DNA of 5,311 nucleotides, from positions 1 to 5,311 of the forward strand of contig JAHFTI010000336.1 of assembly GCA_023265535.1 (NCBI GenBank), in the 5' to 3' direction. The notes under the pieces are model-generated. The model worked only from the letters and a program-made list of their open reading frames with translations. It was not told where the DNA came from and did not search any database. Numbering within the stretch: position 1 is the first letter of the stretch; every line of letters starts with the position of its first letter. Below, one piece after another: positions 1-5,311 of the stretch. The position numbers and the translations under genes are program-made. This DNA comes from Opitutaceae bacterium (lineage in GTDB: Bacteria > Verrucomicrobiota > Verrucomicrobiia > Opitutales > Opitutaceae).

Positions 1-1098
1 CTGCGTGTGGAGTTTCAGCGCCGCGGCCTCGCAGGTGTCCTGCTGGGGTCAGGCAACTGGAATGAGCGTCGCGAGTATTACCTGCGCCTAGGCGAAACCG
101 ACTCCGACGAGACAGGCCGCCTCCACCTCGACTACCTGCTTCTTCGTGCAGCGGCTTTCTACCAGGACGGGCTTTCCCGCATTCAGCGCGACCTGCTCCG
201 CGAAGCCTCGGCCGAACTCCAGGTTCAGGCCTTCCTGGCACGCGGCGGCGTGGAGAACGTGGAGGCTCAGGACCAGTACCTCTATTTCTCCCCTGGAATG
301 GTTCAGATTCCCGTGGGCCCCGCAACTCCCACGCACATCGTGCGCCTGCTGCAGGCCTACACCGACCAAAAGGCTTCGCTGAAGCAGAACCTGATCGACC
401 GCCTGCATGCGCTCGATTCCCAAAGCGAGCCCAGGCGCAAGGCCGCACTCGAGCAGTTCGCCCGCGACCAGCAGCCCTCCTACGACAGCCTCGAACGCAT
501 GGCCGAACTCGTCCGCATCGAGATCTCACGCTTCCCGGATGCCTTGGACCTGAATCCCGGGGCAAGTCCCTTGCCCTCTCACCTGGTGGCACGCATCGAT
601 GCCCTGGGGGCGAAACGCTCTGCGTTGGCCCAGGAATTTGAACAGCAGTTCCAGCTCTTCAATCGCAGCGCGAGTCCCGGGCAGGTGCGCGTGCAGACCG
701 TGTCAGGCGGCGAAGCGCCCGACCCCGACGAGCCCCCGATGCTGACCCTGGGCGTGGCCACGCGTATGCCCGAGGCCCAACGCGATGAGTTGCGCGAACG
801 CCTGCGCGTGTTCAACGAGTCCAATCAGGTACGCCACCAAGCACTGCGCCAGGAGCAGGCGGTGCTGCAGTCGGAAATCGAGGCAATCCTCCGTTCGAAT
901 CCGGGCATGGCTCCTGGCCTCCAGGCCTCGCAACTCCTGGAGAACCAACTGGCGCAGTCCCGCGTGAAGGAAGTGTCCGACCGCTACAGCGCCTACCGTC
1001 AGGCGGCACTCCAACCGGGGCTCTCACTGGAGCAGCGCAGGCTGCTTCTGGGGGCTGCACTGGCTCACCTGCGCCTTCCGCTGCCCGGAGCGGAATAA
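1..1098 (+). CDS. Uncharacterised helical/coiled-coil protein, 5'-truncated by the window edge
   Basis: I do not recognise the family. The reading frame is open from the first base (CTG CGT GTG GAG) to a TAA at 1096-1098. A GTG at position 7 could be a start, but no upstream sequence is visible to support it, so the gene probably begins outside the window. Codon third positions are strongly G/C, as expected for a real gene here. Numbering from the GTG, the visible 363 residues are charged and rich in Gln, Glu, Leu and Ala. Long predicted helices with heptad-like character lie at about 107-175, 190-220 and 258-295. They are broken by a short aromatic segment (YLYFSPG, about 91-97) and an acidic proline-rich linker (EAPDPDEPPM, about 237-246). 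I see no membrane segment or enzyme motif in the visible part. A signal peptide or anchor could exist upstream. It ends in a leucine-rich C-terminus (LRLPLPGAE) and converges on rpoN. Confidence 0.8.
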   Translation: MRVEFQRRGLAGVLLGSGNWNERREYYLRLGETDSDETGRLHLDYLLLRAAAFYQDGLSRIQRDLLREASAELQVQAFLARGGVENVEAQDQYLYFSPGMVQIPVGPATPTHIVRLLQAYTDQKASLKQNLIDRLHALDSQSEPRRKAALEQFARDQQPSYDSLERMAELVRIEISRFPDALDLNPGASPLPSHLVARIDALGAKRSALAQEFEQQFQLFNRSASPGQVRVQTVSGGEAPDPDEPPMLTLGVATRMPEAQRDELRERLRVFNESNQVRHQALRQEQAVLQSEIEAILRSNPGMAPGLQASQLLENQLAQSRVKEVSDRYSAYRQAALQPGLSLEQRRLLLGAALAHLRLPLPGAE

Positions 1099-1132
1099 CA
1101 CGATCCCACTGGGGGCGGCCACTCCTGCCGCT

Positions 1133-1164
1133 GAAGGGCAATCCCACTCACGGGGTTGCCCTTC
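1133..1164 (+). terminator. Long hairpin between convergent genes, likely terminator
   Basis: Two 13-base arms (1133-1145 and 1152-1164) pair fully around a 6-base loop (ACTCAC). The only imperfection is one U-G wobble when read as + strand RNA. In minus-strand RNA the same position is an A-C mismatch, so the fold is better for the + strand gene ending at 1098. The + strand 3' flank is CTATTTGT, only a weak U tract, and the minus-strand flank has none. The 1165 edge of the stem touches the rpoN stop codon, so the hairpin could also protect or end the rpoN transcript. A second small stem (GCGGC 1115-1119 with GCCGC 1127-1131) lies just upstream. Confidence 0.65.
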
Positions 1165-2649
1165 CTATTTGTAGTCGCGGCGCAGGTTGCTGGGCATGAT
1201 GCCCAGCTCCTCGCGGTACTTCGCCACCGTGCGACGGGCCACCTTGAGCCCCTTCTCCTGAAGCTTGCTGACGATCTCCTGGTCGCTCAGCGGGGACGAG
1301 CGGTCCTCCAAGGCGACAAGATCGGCGATCATTTCCTTCACACTCTTGTTGGAAACGGACGCGCCGCTGTCGGCCTGGTAACCCGGGGTGAAGAAGAACT
1401 TGATCTCGAAGACCCCGTGCGGGGTCTGCATGTACTTGTTGGCGATGGCGCGACTCACCGTCGTCTCATGCACCCCGACCGCGTCGGCGATCTGGGTCAT
1501 CGTGAGGGGCTTCAGGTGGGAGACTCCGTGCTCAAAGAAGTCCTCCTGCACGCGGACAATCTCGCGGGAGATGCGCTCGATGGTCTGCTGGCGCTGCTCA
1601 ATGGAGCTGATCAGGAACTTGCCGGAACGCATGCGCTCGCGCAGGTAGTCGCGCTCCTGCTTGCTGAGGGTGCCGCGGGCGATCATCTCGCGATAGGTAT
1701 TGGAGATGCGCAACCTGGGGATGTAATCACTGTTGAGGGTGACGATCCAGGAGTCCTCGTCCTTGTCGACGCTGACATCGGGCACAACCACGCGGTTGGT
1801 GTCTGCCGCATACTTGCGTCCGGGCGCGGGATCGAGCGTTCCAATCTCCTCGATCGCCACCTGGATTTCATCCATCGGAACACCCAGCTTGCGGGCGATC
1901 TCCGGGATGCGGCGGCGGGTCAGCAGCTCAATGTGATGCTTGATGATGCGGGAGGCCAGGGACTCGGCGCGCCCCTTCGCAGCCAACTGGGCCAGCAGGC
2001 ATTCGCCGAGATTCTGCGAGCCGATGCCATGCGGATCGAAGGTCTTGAGGACGCGCACCGCCTCCTGCACTGCATCGAGGGAGACCCCCGACTGCAGCGA
2101 AATGTCCGGCAGGGTCTGGGTGAGAAAACCGCGATCATCGAGGCAGCCGACCAGGTGCTGCATGGCGACCATGGAATCCTTGTCCAAGTCGCTGAGCTCC
2201 GCCTGTCGCATGAGATGTTCCTGCAGGGAAATCTCGCTCACCAGCGAATCGAAGAAGTGCTGGCGCCTCTCAGCATCCTCGCTGGTATGGGTCTGGGCTC
2301 CGCCCGCCTGCGACATGTAGTCGCGCCAGTCGTCGTCGATCTTGCCGAGGATCTCGAACTCCTTGGAGAAATCCATTTCCTCTCGGCGCTCGCCCTCGCT
2401 GTCGCCATTGACGGAGTCACCGTCTCGCTCGGATCGGCTGTCGGCATCCTCGCGCTCCTGCTCGAGGCTGACGCCCTCCATGGGGAGCTCCTCAAGGGTG
2501 GGGTTGCCCTGCAACTCCTCCTGGATGACTGTGCGAAGATCCAACGCGGCGACCTGCAGAATCTTGAGGGACTGGCGCAACTGGGGCGCCAGGACCATGT
2601 TCTGGGTCTGTTTCTGGTGGAGCTGCTGACTGAAACCTGTTCCGGCCAT
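1165..2649 (-). CDS. rpoN: RNA polymerase sigma-54 factor RpoN
   Basis: Sigma-54 directs RNA polymerase to -24/-12 promoters and needs an AAA+ enhancer-binding ATPase to open DNA. The 494-residue product matches the usual family length and appears complete. The N-terminal Gln/Leu-rich region I (about 6-53) carries APQLRQSLKILQ, the activator-responsive part. An acidic, low-complexity region II follows (about 54-110). The core-binding domain contains GCLDDRGFL (168-176), FDPHGIGSQNLGECLLAQL (204-222) and LDPAPGRKY (272-280). The DNA-binding part has a helix-turn-helix (MTQIADAVGVHETTVSRAIA, 384-403) followed by NKYMQTPHG, and the diagnostic RpoN box ARRTVAKYRE at 471-480, which reads the -24 element. 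The ATG at 2649 puts region I at the very N-terminus as expected, but no Shine-Dalgarno sequence precedes it. The gene starts 36 bases after the kinase stop, so cotranscription is likely. Confidence 0.98.
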   Translation of the reverse strand: MAGTGFSQQLHQKQTQNMVLAPQLRQSLKILQVAALDLRTVIQEELQGNPTLEELPMEGVSLEQEREDADSRSERDGDSVNGDSEGERREEMDFSKEFEILGKIDDDWRDYMSQAGGAQTHTSEDAERRQHFFDSLVSEISLQEHLMRQAELSDLDKDSMVAMQHLVGCLDDRGFLTQTLPDISLQSGVSLDAVQEAVRVLKTFDPHGIGSQNLGECLLAQLAAKGRAESLASRIIKHHIELLTRRRIPEIARKLGVPMDEIQVAIEEIGTLDPAPGRKYAADTNRVVVPDVSVDKDEDSWIVTLNSDYIPRLRISNTYREMIARGTLSKQERDYLRERMRSGKFLISSIEQRQQTIERISREIVRVQEDFFEHGVSHLKPLTMTQIADAVGVHETTVSRAIANKYMQTPHGVFEIKFFFTPGYQADSGASVSNKSVKEMIADLVALEDRSSPLSDQEIVSKLQEKGLKVARRTVAKYREELGIMPSNLRRDYK

Positions 2650-2685
2650 GATGTGGTGGGAGCTATGTCGTCGGTGGCGGCCTGC

Positions 2686-3648
2686 TTAGCGCCTGCCCAG
2701 CGGGGGAGTGAGGGCCCCGTTTCCCATGAGTTCGCGAAGGTAAACGCCCAGTTTCTCGTTGGTGGGGCCATACCTGTCGCTGTAAAGGTAAAGTTCGAGG
2801 TCGGTCAGGAGCCCGAACGCATTCTGGTAGCGGCGGTCCCGATCGCGCCTCAGGGCCTTTTGCAGGATGGCATCGAGCTTCTCGTCCACGTCCTGGCGCA
2901 GGGTCCTGAAGTCCGGGATGGGCAGGGTTTGCACGCGGCGCCGGGAACCGGCGCCATCCTCGCCCTTGAAGATGTTGCGGCCGAGGAGCAGCTCTGAGAG
3001 GACGATGCCCAGGGGGAAAAGATCGGCGCGGGCGTCGGTGACAGCATAGCTGGCCTGCTCGGGGGAGAGATACTCGTCCTTGCCCGCAATGACCTTGCCC
3101 TCCTCGTTGTACATGAGGTCGAGGGCCTTCGCTATGCCGAAGTCGGTCAGCTTCACGTCGCCCTCGTAGCCGATCATGATGTTCTTGGGATTGATGTCCC
3201 TGTGGACGAGGCCAAGGGGGCGCCCCTCAAAGTCACACTTGGAGTGGGCGTAGGAGAGGCCCCGGGCGATACGCGATATGATGAAGGCGGCGATGTCCAC
3301 GGGCACCAGGCGCCCCTGGGCGAGGTGATGCTCCAGGAACTGCTCCAGGTTCACGCCCTGCACGTACTCCATGACCATGAAGTACTGGCCGCCCAGCTGC
3401 CCGAGATGGTAGGTCTGGACAATGTTGGTGTGAATGAGGTCGGCGACGAGGCGGGCCTCGCCGATGAAATTGCGCTGGAAGGCCTCGATCGAAGAGTATT
3501 CCTCGCGGATCAGCTTGATCGCCACGCGTTTCTTGAAATTGCCCGCGCCGTGCTGCACGCCCTCGTACACGACACCCATGCCGCCCTCCGCGATTTTGCG
3601 CGTGAGATCGTAGGAAATTTCGTTGGAAAGCGTTTTTAGTGCGATCAC
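2686..3648 (-). CDS. Soluble serine/threonine protein kinase (Hanks type)
   Basis: The product is 320 residues and almost entirely a kinase domain, with no membrane segment or extracellular sensor domain, so it is predicted cytoplasmic. Visible motifs: glycine loop AEGGMGVVYEG (20-30, first Gly replaced by Ala), ATP-binding Lys45 in VAIK, helix C Glu64, hinge region MEYVQG (93-98), catalytic loop HRDINPKN (149-156, Asp151 and Asn156 present), DFG (169-171), SPEQ in place of APE (195-198), Asp209 in ADLFPLG, and the C-lobe Arg in DRRYQNA. All residues essential for ATP and metal binding are present, so it should be active. Two oddities stand out. The usual catalytic-loop Lys is Asn153, and the segment from DFG to SPE contains no Thr and no Ser before Ser195. 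The GTG at 3648 is the only start that fits the domain; no Shine-Dalgarno sequence is visible. The gene sits between menG and rpoN on the same strand. Its substrate is unknown. Confidence 0.95.
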   Translation of the reverse strand: MIALKTLSNEISYDLTRKIAEGGMGVVYEGVQHGAGNFKKRVAIKLIREEYSSIEAFQRNFIGEARLVADLIHTNIVQTYHLGQLGGQYFMVMEYVQGVNLEQFLEHHLAQGRLVPVDIAAFIISRIARGLSYAHSKCDFEGRPLGLVHRDINPKNIMIGYEGDVKLTDFGIAKALDLMYNEEGKVIAGKDEYLSPEQASYAVTDARADLFPLGIVLSELLLGRNIFKGEDGAGSRRRVQTLPIPDFRTLRQDVDEKLDAILQKALRRDRDRRYQNAFGLLTDLELYLYSDRYGPTNEKLGVYLRELMGNGALTPPLGRR

Positions 3649-3703
3649 GGCATCAAAATTGCTGCATGCCGCAAACGAAGCAAGGCTACAAACGCCTCGC
3701 CCC

Positions 3704-4405
3704 CTATTTTTGTCCGATGTGCAGCGCCACGATGCCGAGGCTCATGGCGCGCGCCTCGTACGAGGAGAATCCCGCCTTGAGGATCTCCGCCCCCAAGGCC
3801 TCGCGCCCCGGGAAGAGCTCGATGCTTTCGTTCAGGTAAACGTAGGCCTTGCGATCACCGGTGATGAGTCCAGCGAACAGCGGAAGAATGTGCCGCAGAT
3901 AAAAAAGATAGAGCGGCTTGAACCAGGCATAGGGCTGGGAGAACTCCAGCACCACCACACGGCCACCCGGCTTGAGAACGCGATGCATCTCGCTGAGGCT
4001 CTTCACGCGGTCCGCCATGTTGCGCAAGCCGAAGGAAATGGTGACGGCGTCAAACTGTGAATCGGGCAGGGGGAGGGCCATGCCATCGCCTTGCCGGAAC
4101 TCGATGCGCGAAAGTTTTTCGCTGGCGAAGCCCTTCTGCTTGATGACCGCCTCGTCGAGCATCGGCTGGCAGAAATCCATGCCCACGATGGAGGTGCCCT
4201 CGGGCAGGGCCTTGGCGAGGGCGAAGGCCACATCGCCGCTTCCGGTGGCCAGATCCAGCACCGAGACAGGAGCGGCTTTTCTGACGGAACTCACGAGCCG
4301 TTTGCGCCACCAAATGTCAACTCCACCGCTGAGAAGGCGGTTCGCCAGGTCGTAACGACGGGCGATTCGGGAGAACATCGAGTTAACCGCTTGGGGGTCT
4401 GGCAT
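3704..4405 (-). CDS. ubiE: Demethylmenaquinone / ubiquinone C-methyltransferase (UbiE/MenG)
   Basis: This SAM-dependent enzyme performs the C-methylation that finishes menaquinone (MenG), or an equivalent step in ubiquinone synthesis (UbiE). Numbered from the ATG at 4405, the SAM-binding motif I is VLDLATGSGD (49-58), followed by an acidic motif II (GMDF, about 75-78). The family signature RVLKPGGRVVVLEFS (142-156) is a textbook match. The N-terminal YDLANRLLSGG signature (18-28) is present with small deviations (Asp where His is usual), and ITGDRKAYVYLNES (181-194) is typical of the family. I chose ATG 4405, giving 233 residues, because it leaves about 17 residues before the YD motif, as in characterised MenG proteins. 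An upstream in-frame TTG at 4441 would add 12 residues (245 total). If the host is a Verrucomicrobiota member the product is probably menaquinone, and menG is the better name. It is the first gene of the probable menG-kinase-rpoN run, 55 bases before the kinase start. Confidence 0.95.
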   Translation of the reverse strand: MPDPQAVNSMFSRIARRYDLANRLLSGGVDIWWRKRLVSSVRKAAPVSVLDLATGSGDVAFALAKALPEGTSIVGMDFCQPMLDEAVIKQKGFASEKLSRIEFRQGDGMALPLPDSQFDAVTISFGLRNMADRVKSLSEMHRVLKPGGRVVVLEFSQPYAWFKPLYLFYLRHILPLFAGLITGDRKAYVYLNESIELFPGREALGAEILKAGFSSYEARAMSLGIVALHIGQK

Positions 4406-4409
4406 GCGA

Positions 4410-4427
4410 CTACGGACAATCCCGTAG
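4410..4427 (-). promoter_or_regulatory. Perfect inverted repeat just before the menG start codon
   Basis: CTACGG (4410-4415) and CCGTAG (4422-4427) form a perfect 6-base inverted repeat around a 6-base spacer. It ends only 4 bases before the ATG at 4405. In mRNA it would be a small hairpin covering the position where a Shine-Dalgarno sequence would sit, and none is seen. It could affect translation initiation or be a protein-binding operator. If translation starts at TTG 4441, it would instead be coding sequence and may be chance. Confidence 0.4.
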
Positions 4428-4430
4428 GTG

Positions 4431-4460
4431 ATTTTCTGCAAGTACAGAATCGTCCATCAA
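4431..4460 (-). promoter_or_regulatory. Candidate sigma-70-type promoter for menG-kinase-rpoN
   Basis: On the minus strand a TTGATG box (4460-4455) and a GAAAAT box (4436-4431) are separated by 18 bases. Predicted transcription would begin about 20 bases before the ATG at 4405 and downstream of the TTG at 4441, which would favour the ATG as start. The -10 match is only 4 of 6, so this is tentative. Confidence 0.27.
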
Positions 4461-4482
4461 GGACTTACGTAAAACTACCCCG

Positions 4483-4532
4483 AAAAATAATGAAGTGAGG
4501 TGTTGACCTAATCTGTAACGCAGTCGTAACTT
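4483..4532 (+). promoter_or_regulatory. Candidate promoter of the HU-like gene, with A/T-rich upstream element
   Basis: TTGACC (4503-4508) is a near-consensus -35 box. TAACTT (4527-4532), 18 bases on, keeps the three best-conserved -10 bases (TA and the final T). An A-rich stretch at 4483-4495 lies where an UP element would be, fitting strong expression of a nucleoid protein. Transcription would start near 4539, giving a leader of about 30 bases. The pentamer GTAAC occurs twice here, 11 bases apart (4515-4519 and 4526-4530). Confidence 0.5.
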
Positions 4533-4557
4533 ATGGCGTTTCCGAAAGCTTCAGTAA

Positions 4558-4562
4558 AAGGA
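4558..4562 (+). promoter_or_regulatory. Ribosome binding site of the HU-like gene
   Basis: AAGGA lies 8 bases before the ATG at 4571 and fixes the start. It is the clearest Shine-Dalgarno sequence in the window; the three minus-strand genes have none. Confidence 0.75.
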
Positions 4563-4570
4563 AATCAACA

Positions 4571-4879
4571 ATGTCTACAAACCTTACCAAACGCGAGATC
4601 GTCCTCGATATCTACAAGAAAACGAACTTCCCACAAAAGCAGATTGTGGAGACGGTTCAGCTGACCCTCGACATCATCCAGAAAGCTCTGGCTGATGGTC
4701 GCAATGTGGAACTGCGTAACTTCGGCGTGCTCGAAGTTCAACGCCGCAAGTCGCGCATCGGGCGCAATCCCAACAAGCCCGAAGCCGAAGTGGTCATCCC
4801 TGAGCGTGCCGTCGTCAAGTTCAAGGCTGGCAAGATCCTCAAGCAACAGCTTGGCAAGATCGAGCTCAACAAGCTCTGA
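4571..4879 (+). CDS. HU/IHF-family nucleoid DNA-binding protein
   Basis: This small basic protein (102 residues) belongs to the family that binds and bends DNA as a dimer, organising the nucleoid and helping promoter architecture, including at sigma-54 promoters in the case of IHF. The N-terminal helical dimerisation part spans about 1-45 (LTKREIVLDIYKKT at 5-18). The beta saddle follows with ELRNFGVLEVQRRKSRIGRN (47-66). The DNA-embracing arm carries the GRNP motif at 64-67, with the proline expected to intercalate into DNA, and VVKFKAGKILK (81-91) closes the fold. The arm tip reads NPNKPEAEVVIP, slightly different from the common NPKTGE form. HU and IHF subunits cannot be separated confidently from this sequence, so no symbol is given. 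It has its own promoter candidate, a strong ribosome binding site and its own terminator, so it is probably monocistronic. It is divergent from menG and upstream of hisS. Confidence 0.97.
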   Translation: MSTNLTKREIVLDIYKKTNFPQKQIVETVQLTLDIIQKALADGRNVELRNFGVLEVQRRKSRIGRNPNKPEAEVVIPERAVVKFKAGKILKQQLGKIELNKL

Positions 4880-4904
4880 TTCCTGTAGAGCGAGACTCTC
4901 TTTC

Positions 4905-4938
4905 AAGGACCGGACCGAAAGGCCCGGTCCTTTTTTTT
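4905..4938 (+). terminator. Strong Rho-independent terminator after the HU-like gene
   Basis: GGACCGG (4907-4913) pairs with CCGGTCC (4924-4930). After a single A-C mismatch the stem continues with CC/GG and is capped by a GAAA tetraloop (4917-4920). Two flanking A residues can add pairs with the tail. Eight consecutive T follow (4931-4938). It starts 25 bases after the HU-like stop codon and separates that gene from hisS. Confidence 0.93.
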
Positions 4939-5002
4939 GCCCTGTCCCAGGAATTTTGGGTGGCACCCTGCGCGCGGCACCGCCAAGGATCTGCACTCCA
5001 TC

Positions 5003-5311
5003 ATGGCAACGTTCCAGACCCTGCCCGGTTTTCGTGAGTTCTATCCTGAGGCCCTCTCGCTGCGGAATCATATCTTCCGCGTGTGGCGCCAGAATGCCTG
5101 CACCTTCGGCTTCCAGGAATATGATGCGCCCGTGCTCGAGCCCCTCGAGCTCTACAAGAAGAAGTCGGGAGACGAGATCGAGACGCAGCTCTTCAACTTC
5201 ACCGACAAGGGTGGCCGCGAAGTCGCGCTGCGCCCCGAGATGACACCCACGGTGTGCCGCCTGGTGGGCGAGAAGGCCTCCTCACTCAAGCGTCCCATCC
5301 GCTGGTTTTCC
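5003..5311 (+). CDS. hisS: Histidyl-tRNA synthetase, N-terminal part (cut by the window end)
   Basis: The enzyme charges tRNA-His with histidine using ATP in the cytoplasm. The frame from ATG 5003 is open to the last base and gives 103 residues, about a quarter of a normal HisRS. The N-terminus has the family pattern: LPGFREFYPE (7-16), a motif-1 region with GFQEYDAPVLEPLELY (36-51), then LFNFTDKGGREVALRPEMTPT (63-83), where Arg77, Glu79 and Thr81 fall in the histidine/ATP-binding strand-loop. RPIRWFS (97-103) leads toward motif 2, which is beyond the window. The start codon is preceded by AAGGA at 4985-4989, a 13-base spacing that is longer than ideal. It follows the HU-like terminator by 64 bases, so it should have its own promoter or depend on readthrough. 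Confidence 0.97.
   Translation, partial: MATFQTLPGFREFYPEALSLRNHIFRVWRQNACTFGFQEYDAPVLEPLELYKKKSGDEIETQLFNFTDKGGREVALRPEMTPTVCRLVGEKASSLKRPIRWFS

Noticed and set aside
1103..1148. Repeated ATCCCACT (1103-1110 and 1141-1148) between the convergent genes
   Set aside because: It is an eight-base repeat partly within the terminator stem, with no further copies or flanking structure to suggest an element or attachment site.
1156..2997. A 613-codon open frame on the + strand, antisense to rpoN and the kinase end
   Set aside because: It is entirely opposite two well-identified genes, starts with TTG inside the terminator stem, has no ribosome binding site, and its Leu/Ala/Val/His/Gly-rich product is typical of the complement of a GC-rich gene.
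3649..3670. Short inverted repeat (GGCAT/ATGCC, 12-base spacer) before the kinase GTG
   Set aside because: A 5-base stem with a long loop is easily expected by chance, so it is not reported as regulatory.
3202..4498. Open frames on the + strand opposite the kinase and menG (3202-3639, 3623-4060, 4091-4498)
   Set aside because: They are shadows of the minus-strand genes; their products show no family motif and their starts have no ribosome binding site.
4939..5002. Possible T-box or other riboswitch leader for hisS
   Set aside because: The spacer is only 64 bases and has no T-box sequence or antiterminator structure; the terminator before it belongs to the HU-like gene.
4565..5071. Minus-strand open frame across the HU-like gene, its terminator and the hisS start
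   Set aside because: It runs through a strong intrinsic terminator and two confident genes in the opposite sense, so it is not a gene.
4695..5243. A + strand open frame overlapping the HU-like gene and hisS in another frame
   Set aside because: It spans the terminator, and its Ser/Arg/Pro-rich product is the usual out-of-frame translation of GC-rich coding DNA.

Overview
The window is a GC-rich bacterial chromosomal segment with closely packed housekeeping and regulatory genes. It shows no tRNA or rRNA gene, mobile element or CRISPR array. The style of the sigma-54 N-terminus (QTQNMVLAPQLRQSLKILQ), a soluble Ser/Thr kinase next to rpoN, and the HU then hisS order suggest a member of the Verrucomicrobiota (Opitutia-like) or a relative. 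This is an inference from recall of family style, not a search result.

Layout, left to right. Bases 1-1098 (+) hold the 3' part of an unrecognised, largely helical protein whose beginning lies outside the window. It converges on a minus-strand run of three genes, and the 66-base gap between them holds a long hairpin at 1133-1164. The minus-strand run reads, in transcription order, demethylmenaquinone/ubiquinone methyltransferase (menG/ubiE, 4405-3704), Ser/Thr protein kinase (3648-2686) and sigma-54 (rpoN, 2649-1165). The gaps are only 55 and 36 bases and show no terminator, so they probably form one operon. A divergent control region (about 4406-4570) separates this run from an HU/IHF-type DNA-binding protein gene (4571-4879, +), which has a clear ribosome binding site and a strong intrinsic terminator (4905-4938). 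The 5' end of hisS (5003 to the window end, +) follows.

How the genes fit together: menG makes the respiratory quinone, HU organises the nucleoid and hisS charges tRNA-His, so these are core functions. The kinase and rpoN are regulatory. Their adjacency is the most suggestive feature, because it could couple phosphosignalling to sigma-54 output, but the sequence alone does not prove a link. The kinase has an activation segment with almost no phosphorylatable residues and a modified catalytic loop. No clearly new multi-gene system is visible. The findings are modest, and the unrecognised protein and the kinase deserve the most attention.
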